A stretch of DNA of 62,933 bases from CAZWVA01 sp964636885 (GTDB lineage: Bacteria; Desulfobacterota_D; UBA1144; Nemesobacterales; CSP1-2). Below the pieces are notes generated by a model. It made no database searches and had not been told where the DNA came from. It worked only from the letters and a program-made list of their open reading frames with translations. This document shows positions 55,380 through 62,886 of this stretch, one piece after another; the first letter of the stretch is position 1, and every line of letters begins with the position of its first letter. The position numbers and the translations under genes were made by a program. The stretch lies in assembly GCA_964636885.1 (NCBI GenBank), contig CAZWVA010000008.1, forward strand, positions 1 to 62,933, in the 5' to 3' direction.

Positions 55380-56009
55380 ATGGGTGTTACAAAAAAAACA
55401 GACGGGTTCAGTTTAATTGAGGTTCTAATTGTAGTTGGAGTTACGATGGCTATAATCGTAATAGCCGGTTCAATGTCGGGTAGGTTTGCCGCACGGCGTT
55501 CGGTAGACAACATGACAAGGAATATATCATCTACTCTTCAACTGGCGAAGCTAAGGGCGGTCAGGTATGGTGTAGAGTATAGGGCGGTTTTGGCTAGCTG
55601 TGGACAGTTGGATAATACCGATCCTGCTTGTCCTATTTGTCAGAACTATACGGACTATAATCCGGGAGATGAAACGATAACCATAACCATTGAAAGAGGG
55701 GACAGTAATAGGGGCTCTACAACCTGGTGTGTTGAAACATCCCAGACGAGAAGAATCCCACGGGGAACCGCGTTAGATGTGGTGAGGATACCTGAAACCA
55801 ATCCGCTTCGTTATAACTTTAGTCCAAATGGTACACTTGTTGACAGCACAGGGACAATCCTGGCACAAGGGATAGATATCTATGTGGAGCCAACCTCGGA
55901 CGCAAAGGTAAAGAGGTGTGGAGGAATTACAACATCTCCAATTGGAAGGATAGGTATCGTTGAGGGAAACTGGGATGATACGGCTTCGATCTGTAAATCC
56001 ATTAAATAA
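55380..56009 (+). CDS. Minor pseudopilin FimT/GspH, copy 1
   Basis: 209 residues from ATG 55380 with AAGGGGAAGG upstream. Prepilin site G/FSLIEVLIVVGV, Glu at +5, then a hydrophobic helix and SVDNMTRNISSTLQLAKLRAVRYGVEY, the GspH/FimT pattern. It overlaps nothing after pilY1 (12-base gap). A shortened paralogue follows after 220 bases. Confidence 0.87.
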   Translation: MGVTKKTDGFSLIEVLIVVGVTMAIIVIAGSMSGRFAARRSVDNMTRNISSTLQLAKLRAVRYGVEYRAVLASCGQLDNTDPACPICQNYTDYNPGDETITITIERGDSNRGSTTWCVETSQTRRIPRGTALDVVRIPETNPLRYNFSPNGTLVDSTGTILAQGIDIYVEPTSDAKVKRCGGITTSPIGRIGIVEGNWDDTASICKSIK

Positions 56010-56229
56010 AGGGTTTCTTAAGGTTTGATTTTAGGTTAGAAGACCTTATAAATTAAGGATCTATTAAAAACCCATCCAATCTCATAAGCCGGATCGCTTT
56101 CTTATAGCAAACCCTTTTTGAGTATCACTAAAACCAAAGTCCTAGGGATTTCTAAGTCTAAAATGAATCCAAAGAACTATACCAAATCCAGGCTCTAAAG
56201 TCATAATTGTGGGGTTAGGAAAAGACATC

Positions 56230-56760
56230 ATGGTTTTTACTAAGAGAGTGGATGGATTCAGCTTGATCGAGGTCATACTCGTAGTTATGGTTACGTGTAT
56301 CCTCATTGTGATTGCTGGAGGTCTATCCGGAGAGCTTGCGAAACGTCGTTCTGTAGACAGGGTAACGACGGGTATTTCATCTACGCTCTATATTACAAAA
56401 CTCGAAGCCTTGAGACGCGGTGTGGAGTACCAGGTGGTTTTAACGTTTGATCCCAATAGGAGAATCCTTTCTATAGTTGTGGAAAGGGGAAACAGCAATA
56501 GAAGATCTAGTAAATACGAGCAAGAGACCTCACAAACCATAAGGGTAATAGAGGGAATAACGATAACTCCGTCTAGTAAAACCTACAACTTTAACCCGAA
56601 TGGTACCCTGGGTAGCGCAAGTGGAACTTTAACCATAAGACCGGTTGATGACAGTGAGGTCGAGAGATGTGGGAGGATCGTGGTAAATCCATTTGGAAGA
56701 ATGAGGGTTATTCGGGGTAACTGGGATAGGATTGCATCGACTTGCAATCCTATTGAGTAG
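56230..56760 (+). CDS. Minor pseudopilin FimT/GspH, copy 2
   Basis: About 176 residues, ATG 56230 (an in-frame GTG at 56209 also exists). Prepilin site G/FSLIEVILVVMV; the rest matches copy 1 closely (ISSTLYITKLEALRRGVEYQVVL against ISSTLQLAKLRAVRYGVEYRAVL; a shared C-terminus with GNWDDTASICKS against GNWDRIASTCNP). It arose by tandem duplication. The 56010-56229 spacer holds no gene. Confidence 0.85.
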   Translation: MVFTKRVDGFSLIEVILVVMVTCILIVIAGGLSGELAKRRSVDRVTTGISSTLYITKLEALRRGVEYQVVLTFDPNRRILSIVVERGNSNRRSSKYEQETSQTIRVIEGITITPSSKTYNFNPNGTLGSASGTLTIRPVDDSEVERCGRIVVNPFGRMRVIRGNWDRIASTCNPIE

Positions 56761-56797
56761 GGATTATAAGGTCAGTTACCGCTATAGGTTTTGACTT

Positions 56798-57886
56798 CTA
56801 TATGGTTGGTTGTTCGCGGGTGAGGCAGTGAAGCGTTCCAAGCCCCCATACCAGATCAACGGCGTGAATCCCTACTACCATGCGGTCTGAAAACAACTCG
56901 GCAAGGATACCAAGGGCAAGGCGGTCTTTCGGGTCGTTAAAGGTTGGAACGAGGACGCAGTTATTTGATATGTAGAAGTTTGCGTAACTCGCAGGGAGCC
57001 TCTGCCCATCGAAATAGAGAGGCTCAGGCATGGGGAGGAATACCACCTCGACTCTAGATCCGTCCTCAAGGCGCATCTCATCGAGGCGCTCACGGTTTTC
57101 TTCAAGGGGACGGTAGTTAGCATCACTTGGGTTTTCCTCACGGCATAGTACAACCGTCCGTGGCCCAACAAAACGGCAGATATCGTCAACATGTCCATGC
57201 GTATCATCGCCAGCAATGCCACTTCCAAGCCATAACACGTTTGTTACACCGAGATAATCGTGTAGAATCCCCTCGATTGCCTTTCGGTTAAGACCTGGAT
57301 TTCTTACTTGGATGCCGCGATCGAGAAGGCACTCCTCTGTTGTTATAAGGGTTCCACGACCGTTGGTATCTATGCTCCCCCCTTCAAGTACAACATCGTT
57401 TCCCCCGAATCTGGCAGAAAAGTAGCGACAACCGAGTGTTCTCGCTATGAGTTCCGGAATCCCATCGTCTTCTTTCCAGTCCGGGTAGCGTGCCCAGGCA
57501 TTAAATCGGAAGCGGGTAATCGCCACTTCTGATTGCCGTCCTGAACGACGCACGAATATAGGTCCAAAGTCCCTTATCCAGCTACGGTTTGTAGGAAAGT
57601 GAAAGAATTCAACCCTTGATGGATCGACCCCGACGCGAGTAAGTATGCGTCGTGCTCGGAGTTCATGGGGCATGGAGTTTACAAGGATTCTAACGACCTC
57701 ACCGGGTGTGATTTTTCTAACGATCTCGCCATAAGCCCACTGAATCGCTACTAGCTTTCCCGGCCAGTCCGTTCTGTTATGCGGCCACGCTATCCAGGTA
57801 GCCTCATGCGTTTCCCATTCGGCAGGTATCCGAAAGCCGAGTGCCATGGGTGTACTTTGTACGGGTTCTATTTCTTTTTGTTCCAT
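56798..57886 (-). CDS. aguA: Agmatine deiminase
   Basis: 362 residues. It hydrolyses agmatine to N-carbamoylputrescine. Motifs: ETHEATWIAWPHNRTDWPG near residue 25, EGGSIDTNGRGTLITTEECLL, GDDTHGHVDDICRFV (catalytic His), and the C-terminal catalytic Cys in LGTLHCLTREQP. Intact. The ATG at 57886 overlaps the end of the frame-corrected aguB by 19 bases, so the two are coupled in the order aguB-aguA. Confidence 0.95.
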   Translation of the reverse strand: MEQKEIEPVQSTPMALGFRIPAEWETHEATWIAWPHNRTDWPGKLVAIQWAYGEIVRKITPGEVVRILVNSMPHELRARRILTRVGVDPSRVEFFHFPTNRSWIRDFGPIFVRRSGRQSEVAITRFRFNAWARYPDWKEDDGIPELIARTLGCRYFSARFGGNDVVLEGGSIDTNGRGTLITTEECLLDRGIQVRNPGLNRKAIEGILHDYLGVTNVLWLGSGIAGDDTHGHVDDICRFVGPRTVVLCREENPSDANYRPLEENRERLDEMRLEDGSRVEVVFLPMPEPLYFDGQRLPASYANFYISNNCVLVPTFNDPKDRLALGILAELFSDRMVVGIHAVDLVWGLGTLHCLTREQPTI

Positions 57887-58778
57887 GGATTATCGCTTCC
57901 GAGATAGCGGCTATCTATTCCGGAGTACGCATCTATCCTTCGATCCCGAAGGAATGGCCAGTTGCGTCTTACATCCTCGATCCTCTCCAGGTTTATCTCC
58001 CCTAGAACGACTTCCTCTCGATCGACTCGAGCCTCCGCAACGATAACCCCCTGTGGATCGCAGAGAAAAGAAGATCCCCAAAACTCGATCCCTGGTCCTC
58101 TGGCCTCTCATGGCCCGTTCGGTTTACCGCAGCAACATAGACCCCGTTTGCGATTGCATGTCCGCGTTGGACTGTGCGCCACGCATCGAGTTGGACAGGA
58201 CCGTTGGTCTTCTTCTCCTGCGGGTGCCAGCCGATTGCAGTTGGATAGAATATTATGTTCGCTCCTCTAAGTGATACTAAGCGTGCCGCCTCTGGATACC
58301 ACTGGTCCCAGCATATGAGGGTTCCGATTCTTCCTGCACTTGTATCAAATGCCGGAAATCCAAGATCACCAGGCGTAAAATAGAACTTCTCGTAGTAAGC
58401 CGGATCATCTGGTATATGCATCTTACGATAGAGCCCCACTATATCGCCCGTAGAGTCAATAACCACGGTGCTATTGTGGTATAGTCCAGGAGCGCGACGC
58501 TCAAATATAGGGGCTATTATTATGACCCTTAGTTTCTTGGCAACACCCCTCAGCGCTTCTGTGGTTGGACCAGGAACAGACTCGGCAAGATCGAAAAGAG
58601 AAGCCTCTTCGTGCTGACAGAAATACCGTGACCGGAATAGTTCCGGTAGACAGATCATCTTGGCATCGGCTATTGCCGCCTCTTCGATTCGTTGGATGGC
58701 CCGCTTTAGGTTCTCTTCCGGATCTGGCGTGCAGGCCATCTGTATTAATCCCACGGTGAACCTTTTCTGGGCTTGCAT
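57868..58778 (-). pseudogene. aguB: N-carbamoylputrescine amidase, frameshifted
   Basis: Nitrilase-family enzyme that converts N-carbamoylputrescine to putrescine. The catalytic triad is present: Glu in ICLPELFRSRYF, Lys in LYRKMHIPDD, Cys in LICWDQWYPEAA. The frame from ATG 58778 departs from homology after NRTGHERPEDQG and stops at 58002. In the next frame, homology resumes at IEFWGSSFLCDPQG and runs to RRNWPFLRDRRIDAYSGI and TAG 57868-57870. One G appears lost in the run at 58090-58092 (minus strand CAGGGATC, expected CAGGGGATC). The intact downstream half points to a recent mutation or a base-call error; the enzyme is about 303 residues when restored. Confidence 0.85.
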
Positions 58779-58861
58779 GTTATCCCTGCATAGACTTTAA
58801 GATGCGTCTAAAAAATCACAGAAACCATATACGATAACACGGCTTCTCATATGGAGGAGAC

Positions 58862-58927
58862 ATGGCAAAAATCGGTTCTGAAGAGTTATTTAGCGTACGA
58901 CGTAAAGGTACAAAAATACGGATTTAA
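58862..58927 (+). CDS. Possible very short protein with strong ribosome site
   Basis: A 21-codon frame (MAKIGSEELFSVRRKGTKIRI) starts at ATG 58862 just after GGAGGA, in the 210-base spacer between the aguB and sigma-factor genes. The spacer otherwise holds nothing I recognise. It may be coincidence. Confidence 0.2.
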   Translation: MAKIGSEELFSVRRKGTKIRI

Positions 58928-58988
58928 TGTCAAGTGGAGTGATCCCGCCCTTATCTCGGTGCGATTACTAACTCCATATAAATGGTGT

Positions 58989-60176
58989 TTATTCGAGGAA
59001 ACTCCTTAGGATCTCTCCTAACTCCGACGTTGCCAGCTTCTCGAGCGCTCTCTTTTCGATCTGTCTTATACGCTCTCTTGTGAGATCGAATTTCTTCCCG
59101 ATCTCGTCTAGCGTGTATGTGGACTCTTGGTCTATTCCGAACCTCAGCCTTACTATCTCCTCTTCCCTGGGTGTGAGAAGGGATAGGGCCTCTCTTATCC
59201 TCTTTGTTAGGGCTCCCTTTGCCATTATAGAATCCGGTGCTGGTGAATCCTCGTCCGCTATGAAATCCAAAAGGGTTGTTTTCTCCCCGTCGAGTATCGG
59301 CGAATCCAAACGGACGGCATCGTTTGTCGATTCTAGAATCCTTTTTACGCCTTCAACCGATATTCCTGCTCTCTCGGCGACTTCCTCCGGCAGTGGTTTT
59401 TTCCCCATCTCCTTGTGTAACATCGAGCTTATCCTGTATACCTTACTCGCCTGCTCTAGAACGTAGACCGGCACCCTGATCGTTCTCGTCTGATCGAGTA
59501 GCGATCTCGATATGGCTTGGTGTATCCACCAAGATGCATACGTAGAGAATTTATAACCCTTTGTGTGGTCGAACCTCTCTACCGCCCTCATCAGACCCAC
59601 ATTGCCTTCTTGAATGAGATCGGAAAGCGGCAGCCCTCGTCCCATATATCTCTTTGCTATGCTTACAACGAGTCTCAGGTTCGCCTTTACGAATCTCTCC
59701 TTTAGCTCCTTTGCCTTCTCCATATAGGCCTTTCTGAATGCGGTAAGCCTTTCTATGCGCTTTGCCAGCTCCTTTTCCATACCGTTCCTATGACCGTTTC
59801 TCTTGCCTTTGATATCCTTTCCATTCAGGGTTTTATCGAGTATGTTCTTTATCTCTTTTGCTTTAGCTTCACATTTCTTTATCTTCGCCGAAACCTCTAT
59901 CTCTTCCCTAGGGGTGAGAAGGGACTCAACGGCCATATTTTTAAAATAGACATAGAGAAGCCTGAAGTGTTCATCAGGTGTCCACTCCTCTTCCTGCTGT
60001 TCCTCTATCGGTTCTGTTTCTCTAATCTCGAAATCGAATTCAGGTTCTTCGATATCGAGCATCAGGTTATCCTTGATGCCAAGAGGAGGAAACCCCTCTT
60101 CGTCTTCTTGGATGAAATCTTCTAGTTCGTTTACTCCGGGATCTGAATCTTCAAACTCTGCGTATTTTGTCTCCAT
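58989..60176 (-). CDS. RNA polymerase sigma factor, sigma-70 family (second copy)
   Basis: 395 residues. Regions in order: acidic N-terminal segment (1-65), region 1.2 (YFKNMAVESLLTPREE), region 2 (ERFVKANLRLVVSIAKRYMGR; DLIQEGNVGLMRAVERFD; STYASWWIHQAISRS), region 3, and region 4 (YTLDEIGKKFDLTRERIRQIEKR). No long region 1.1, so it is RpoS/SigB-like rather than a typical RpoD. Region 2 is very close to the factor at 3732. It is preceded by a small gene behind a strong sigma-70 promoter. Confidence 0.92.
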   Translation of the reverse strand: METKYAEFEDSDPGVNELEDFIQEDEEGFPPLGIKDNLMLDIEEPEFDFEIRETEPIEEQQEEEWTPDEHFRLLYVYFKNMAVESLLTPREEIEVSAKIKKCEAKAKEIKNILDKTLNGKDIKGKRNGHRNGMEKELAKRIERLTAFRKAYMEKAKELKERFVKANLRLVVSIAKRYMGRGLPLSDLIQEGNVGLMRAVERFDHTKGYKFSTYASWWIHQAISRSLLDQTRTIRVPVYVLEQASKVYRISSMLHKEMGKKPLPEEVAERAGISVEGVKRILESTNDAVRLDSPILDGEKTTLLDFIADEDSPAPDSIMAKGALTKRIREALSLLTPREEEIVRLRFGIDQESTYTLDEIGKKFDLTRERIRQIEKRALEKLATSELGEILRSFLE

Positions 60177-60257
60177 CTCTTTTTCCTTTCATTTCATCGG
60201 ATTTTGTTTGGTTGAAATGCTGGAAAGGTTACACTCTAAACAAGCCCGAGGTAATCA

Positions 60258-60527
60258 TCAACTGAGGTAATGGTCTTTTCGATAATCCCCCCGAGTTTGA
60301 TTTAGAGCTTCTTTTGTAAATCCGTATGACGTATTTCTAAATGAACCTATACGGTGTTCTTTATGGATCAAAAGACGACCAAATCCTCTGTTTATGATAT
60401 TCGCCCCATACCAAGAGGTCGGTGCGTAACTTGAGGACTCTTTGTAGAGCTCTCCTAGGGTGTTTATACGATCATCCGTATCGGTAAGACCTTCTATATC
60501 GATGACCTTCTCTTTCTTTTCGGACAT
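60258..60527 (-). CDS. Unknown 89-residue protein upstream of the sigma factor
   Basis: ATG 60527 follows AAGGAGAGG and a clear sigma-70 promoter, in line with the sigma gene 81 bases downstream. The N-terminus is charged (MSEKKEKVIDIEGLTDTDDR); the rest has no signal, helix or motif I recognise. Its position suggests cotranscription with the sigma factor. Confidence 0.55.
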   Translation of the reverse strand: MSEKKEKVIDIEGLTDTDDRINTLGELYKESSSYAPTSWYGANIINRGFGRLLIHKEHRIGSFRNTSYGFTKEALNQTRGDYRKDHYLS

Positions 60528-60568
60528 ATATCGAACCTCTCCTTAAAGCGATTTGGCCTTCATCTAAA

Positions 60569-60597
60569 AATATAAGATAGTTAAAAATAATTGTCAA
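60569..60597 (-). promoter_or_regulatory. Strong sigma-70 promoter
   Basis: On the minus strand TTGACA (60592-60597), a 17-base spacer and TATATT (60569-60574). It should start transcription near 60562 and drive the small gene and the sigma factor. The rest of the AT-rich spacer to 60720 holds no gene. Confidence 0.75.
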
Positions 60598-60720
60598 GAG
60601 TTTGTTCGCAACTGCAAAATATTTTATTTTGTTTTTCCCTAATCAAAATCGTATATACAGTATTGCTATTACGCATTAGCTAACAAAATATCAAGGAAAA
60701 TCGTACCTTTATTCGACCGT

Positions 60721-61389
60721 CTAGGGGACCCGGCGTTGGTTTCTGAGTTCTCCACTGACCTCATACACCAAGGTTTCCATCCCTTCTTTTTTGTAAAGAA
60801 GATCGGCAAGGTCCGTTGCCTCCTCCTTTGTCTTGAATTTGCCTACCCTTAGCAGATTCCATGCTTCTCCCCTCGAATTGTGTATAGGGACGATATAGGC
60901 ATCGTAGCCCTTATCCTTTAGTTTATTCATGAAAGCCTCTGCCATTTCCATCTCGCTGTCCTTAAATGCAGCGACTTGAATGGTGTATCTGTATTCGTTT
61001 TCATTCGCCCTATCGATACCTCTATTGGGTTCTGATTCTTTTGACTCTCTGCTTTCTCCGCTTATAGCACCCATAGGGCCCGATGATACCGTAGTGGCAC
61101 CAAAACCCTCTTTGTCATGAACCTGGATCTTACCACCTGTAGCGATGCTTCCCTTTAAGTTCGGGTTATAGTTTAAATCGGGTTTTTCTCCTTGGACACC
61201 CGTTTTTAAGCCGCTTGTCTCGATCTCTTTTTTCTTGGCGATCTCTACGTTTACGTTATCTATTCTCATTCCAATAAACACACCAAGGGTAAAGGAAACT
61301 ATAAATACCAGAAAAAGCTTGAGCTTACTCTTACCATCTCCCCTTTTTGGTTTTTCTAACAGTAGCCTTGGCTTTATCTCTTTTGCCAC
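60721..61389 (-). CDS. SPOR-domain membrane protein
   Basis: 222 residues. One transmembrane helix at about 24-42 (LFLVFIVSFTLGVFIGM), a low-complexity linker, and a C-terminal SPOR domain (YTIQVAAFKDSEMEMAEAFMNKLKDKGYDAYIVPI... RVGKFKTKEEATDLADLL). SPOR domains bind denuded peptidoglycan at the septum, so it is probably a cell-division or cell-wall protein. Confidence 0.88.
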   Translation of the reverse strand: MAKEIKPRLLLEKPKRGDGKSKLKLFLVFIVSFTLGVFIGMRIDNVNVEIAKKKEIETSGLKTGVQGEKPDLNYNPNLKGSIATGGKIQVHDKEGFGATTVSSGPMGAISGESRESKESEPNRGIDRANENEYRYTIQVAAFKDSEMEMAEAFMNKLKDKGYDAYIVPIHNSRGEAWNLLRVGKFKTKEEATDLADLLYKKEGMETLVYEVSGELRNQRRVP

Positions 61390-61408
61390 GGTTTACTAAC
61401 CCCTCTGA

Positions 61409-61482
61409 TGGTGCCGAAGGGGGGATTTGAACCCCCACGGGCTCTCACCCACTGGATCCTGAATCCAGTTGGTACCCTTCGC
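61409..61482 (-). tRNA. tRNA-Leu(CAG)-like sequence lacking the D-arm
   Basis: Anticodon stem-loop CTGGA-TTCAGGA-TCCAG (61452-61468), anticodon CAG at 61459-61461, a class II variable arm with a GGG/CCC stem, a T-arm (GGGGGTTCAAATCCCCC), the 3' acceptor strand CTTCGGC, discriminator A and encoded CCA (61409-61411). These are leucine-tRNA features. The 5' side is defective: only GCGAAG (61477-61482) can pair with the acceptor strand, with one base unpaired, and no D-arm exists; the whole is 74 bases instead of about 88. It overlaps the end of the integrase frame. It is either the 3' half of a tRNA used as an attachment site or a deleted tRNA gene. Confidence 0.65.
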
Positions 61483-61497
61483 ATCTCCTATACAATC

Positions 61498-61526
61498 ATT
61501 ATCTTTTTTAGAATTATATTTGTCAA
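61498..61526 (-). promoter_or_regulatory. Sigma-70 promoter facing the tRNA-like sequence
   Basis: On the minus strand TTGACA (61521-61526), a 17-base spacer and GATAAT (61498-61503). It sits inside the last part of the integrase frame and points at the tRNA-like sequence, with an expected start near 61491. Confidence 0.6.
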
Positions 61527-62363
61527 TGCTAACAGATTTGCTAACATAATTTTGGGATTTTAACCCTTCCAGGGTGTTTTTCAGGGTTTCATTAATGGGT
61601 ATCTTTCTATCTTTGCCGGATTTGCTTTTTATAACGTGAATATAGCCCGATTCAAGGTCAACATTATCCCACTTTAGGGTAAGAAGCTCACTATATCTCA
61701 TACCGGTATTAAGGGCTGTAATAAGAATAGGCTTTAGATGAGCAGGGCTTGAGTCAAGCAGTGCCTTTTCTTCTTCCGGTGTGAGTATTCTTTCCTTAGG
61801 TGGTGATTCCTTAAAGAGTTTAACTTTGTGCATTGGATTAGACTTGCACTTATCCCATGAGAGGGCAAGGTTAAACATCCTCCTGAGTAGTGCAAGCTCG
61901 ATGTTCACGGTCCTAGTGGCAACTTCTCGTTTTCTTTCAAGCTTGTATTTCTCAATCAGGATAGGAGAAATATCTTCTAGCTTGTAGGCTCCAAAGAAGG
62001 GTTCAAGGCTTTTTAGTGAATACATATCCCGATCCCATGATGTTTTACTGCCTTTGGCAAATTCAAGGTAATCCTTGGCAAATTCCGAGAAGGTAGGGAT
62101 TACTTTTGGCTTTGGTGCATTAAACTTGCCTTGCAGTATTTCTGTTTTTCTCAAGGCTAAAAGCTTCTTAGCATTTTCCTTGCTTACTTCTCCTACGACT
62201 CCCACACTTTCCCACTTTCTCTTACCTTCAAATGTATAATCTATATACCAATACTCTTTTGTCCTACCATACTTGGTTTTAATGGTTCTTTTAAACACTC
62301 CCATAGTTTGTTTACCCCCTTTCTTGGTTTTTTGCTTCTTCTAAGCATCCTTTGCCTCTTCAT

Positions 62364-62391
62364 CTCCCTGATCCCTATCCCCTAACCCCTA
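62364..62391. repeat. Short 7-bp-period array (4 units)
   Basis: Four successive heptamers: CTCCCTG, ATCCCTA, TCCCCTA, ACCCCTA. They lie in the 165-base spacer between the integrase start (62304) and the end of the DUF6788-type gene (62470); the rest of this spacer shows nothing else recognised. Confidence 0.6.
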
Positions 62392-62469
62392 AATATTCAC
62401 AGGGAAAGCCCAGGAAACGATTTTTCAACCCCACCCTATTTTTGTATAGCCTCAGATAAAAAAATTGCT

Positions 62470-62754
62470 CTACGGCCTTATAAACCGTTTTATATCGATT
62501 TCCTTTTTTTCCTTGCCTACGTAGACCATATACTGACGCCCTTTGTGTCTAAACTTGGCATACCAGTAAAGCCCGTGTCCTTTACCCTCAACCCGGCACT
62601 TCTTACAGTGGGGTTGCCCACACTTGCTCGGCCTCTGTATATAGGTGACTCTCTTTCCAATAAGAGAGTGAATATAACTGTCAAGCTCATAGAGTGAGAG
62701 TTTGTCAAGCTTCTTTATTCTATTTAGTAAATCTTTATCTATCTTATCTATCAT
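62470..62754 (-). CDS. DUF6788-type small protein (transposon-associated)
   Basis: 94 residues. The core CGQPHCKKCRVEGKGHGLYWYAKF (Cys-rich, then GxxHGxYW) followed by HKGRQYMVYVGKEKKE matches the DUF6788 pattern C-G-x3-C-x2-C...G-x-Y...VYV, a probable zinc-binding protein often next to transposases or integrases. The N-terminal helix (LLNRIKKLDKLSLYELDSYIH) is typical. No membrane segment. The ATG at 62754 lies within a perfect palindrome and only about eight bases from the -10 box, so the mRNA may be leaderless. Confidence 0.75.
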   Translation of the reverse strand: MIDKIDKDLLNRIKKLDKLSLYELDSYIHSLIGKRVTYIQRPSKCGQPHCKKCRVEGKGHGLYWYAKFRHKGRQYMVYVGKEKKEIDIKRFIRP

Positions 62755-62767
62755 AGTAGATATGATA
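62749..62767 (-). promoter_or_regulatory. Perfect palindromic operator over the -10 box and start codon
   Basis: TATCATA, five-base spacer GTAGA, TATGATA: 7-bp arms with perfect symmetry. It overlaps the -10 box (62762-62767) and the ATG (62752-62754), so a bound regulator would block transcription, perhaps autoregulation. Confidence 0.55.
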
Positions 62768-62790
62768 CTACCATTCTAAGCTGATGTCAA
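62762..62790 (-). promoter_or_regulatory. Sigma-70 promoter of the DUF6788-type gene
   Basis: On the minus strand TTGACA (62785-62790), 17-base spacer, TATCAT (62762-62767). The expected start point is near 62755, next to the ATG at 62754. Confidence 0.65.
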
Positions 62791-62809
62791 GAGGGAAAAA
62801 TAGAAAACA

Positions 62810-62886
62810 GAATTGAGAATTGAGAATACAGGATACAGGATTTCCGAATCCCGAACCTGCTTCCCAATTCTCACTTCCCACTTCCC
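62810..62886. repeat. Degenerate 7-bp-period repeat array (11 units)
   Basis: Eleven contiguous heptamers. The first two are GAATTGA; they drift through GAATACA, GGATACA, CGAATCC and CGAACCT to ACTTCCC twice at the right end. Neighbouring units differ by a few bases, and the left and right halves are partly inverted complements (TGAGAATTG at 62815-62823 against CAATTCTCA at 62865-62873). No coding function is seen. To the window end (62887-62933) nothing else is recognised. Confidence 0.65.

Larger units (their letters stand above)
61396..62304 (-). pseudogene. Truncated tyrosine recombinase (integrase)
   Basis: The N-terminal SAM-like/Arm-type DNA-binding domain (TFSEFAKDYLEFAKGSKTSWDRD) and the start of the catalytic domain with the first Arg (ALNTGMRYSELLTLKWDNV, near residue 200) are present. 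Homology ends near residue 245 (KIPINETLKNTLEGL). The HxxR box, second His and catalytic Tyr are missing, and the remaining residues come from reading into a promoter and tRNA-like sequence, ending at 61396. It therefore cannot catalyse recombination as it stands. Start ATG 62304 follows AAGGGGG. It is a decayed or partly deleted mobile-element integrase, or an assembly joint. Confidence 0.8.

Noticed and set aside
60600..60720. Sigma-54 site in the AT-rich spacer before the SPOR gene
   Set aside because: A TTGCT is present but no GG doublet ten bases away, and the gene it would face ends here.
61409..61482. tmRNA (ssrA) piece
   Set aside because: The CAG anticodon loop and class II variable arm show a tRNA-Leu, not the tmRNA domain.
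62371..62391. Telomere-like CCCTAA repeats
   Set aside because: The period is 7 and only three units resemble CCCTAA; better explained as the short heptamer array.
62749..62767. CRISPR repeat
   Set aside because: A single palindrome without repeated spacers; no CRISPR array or cas gene found in the window.
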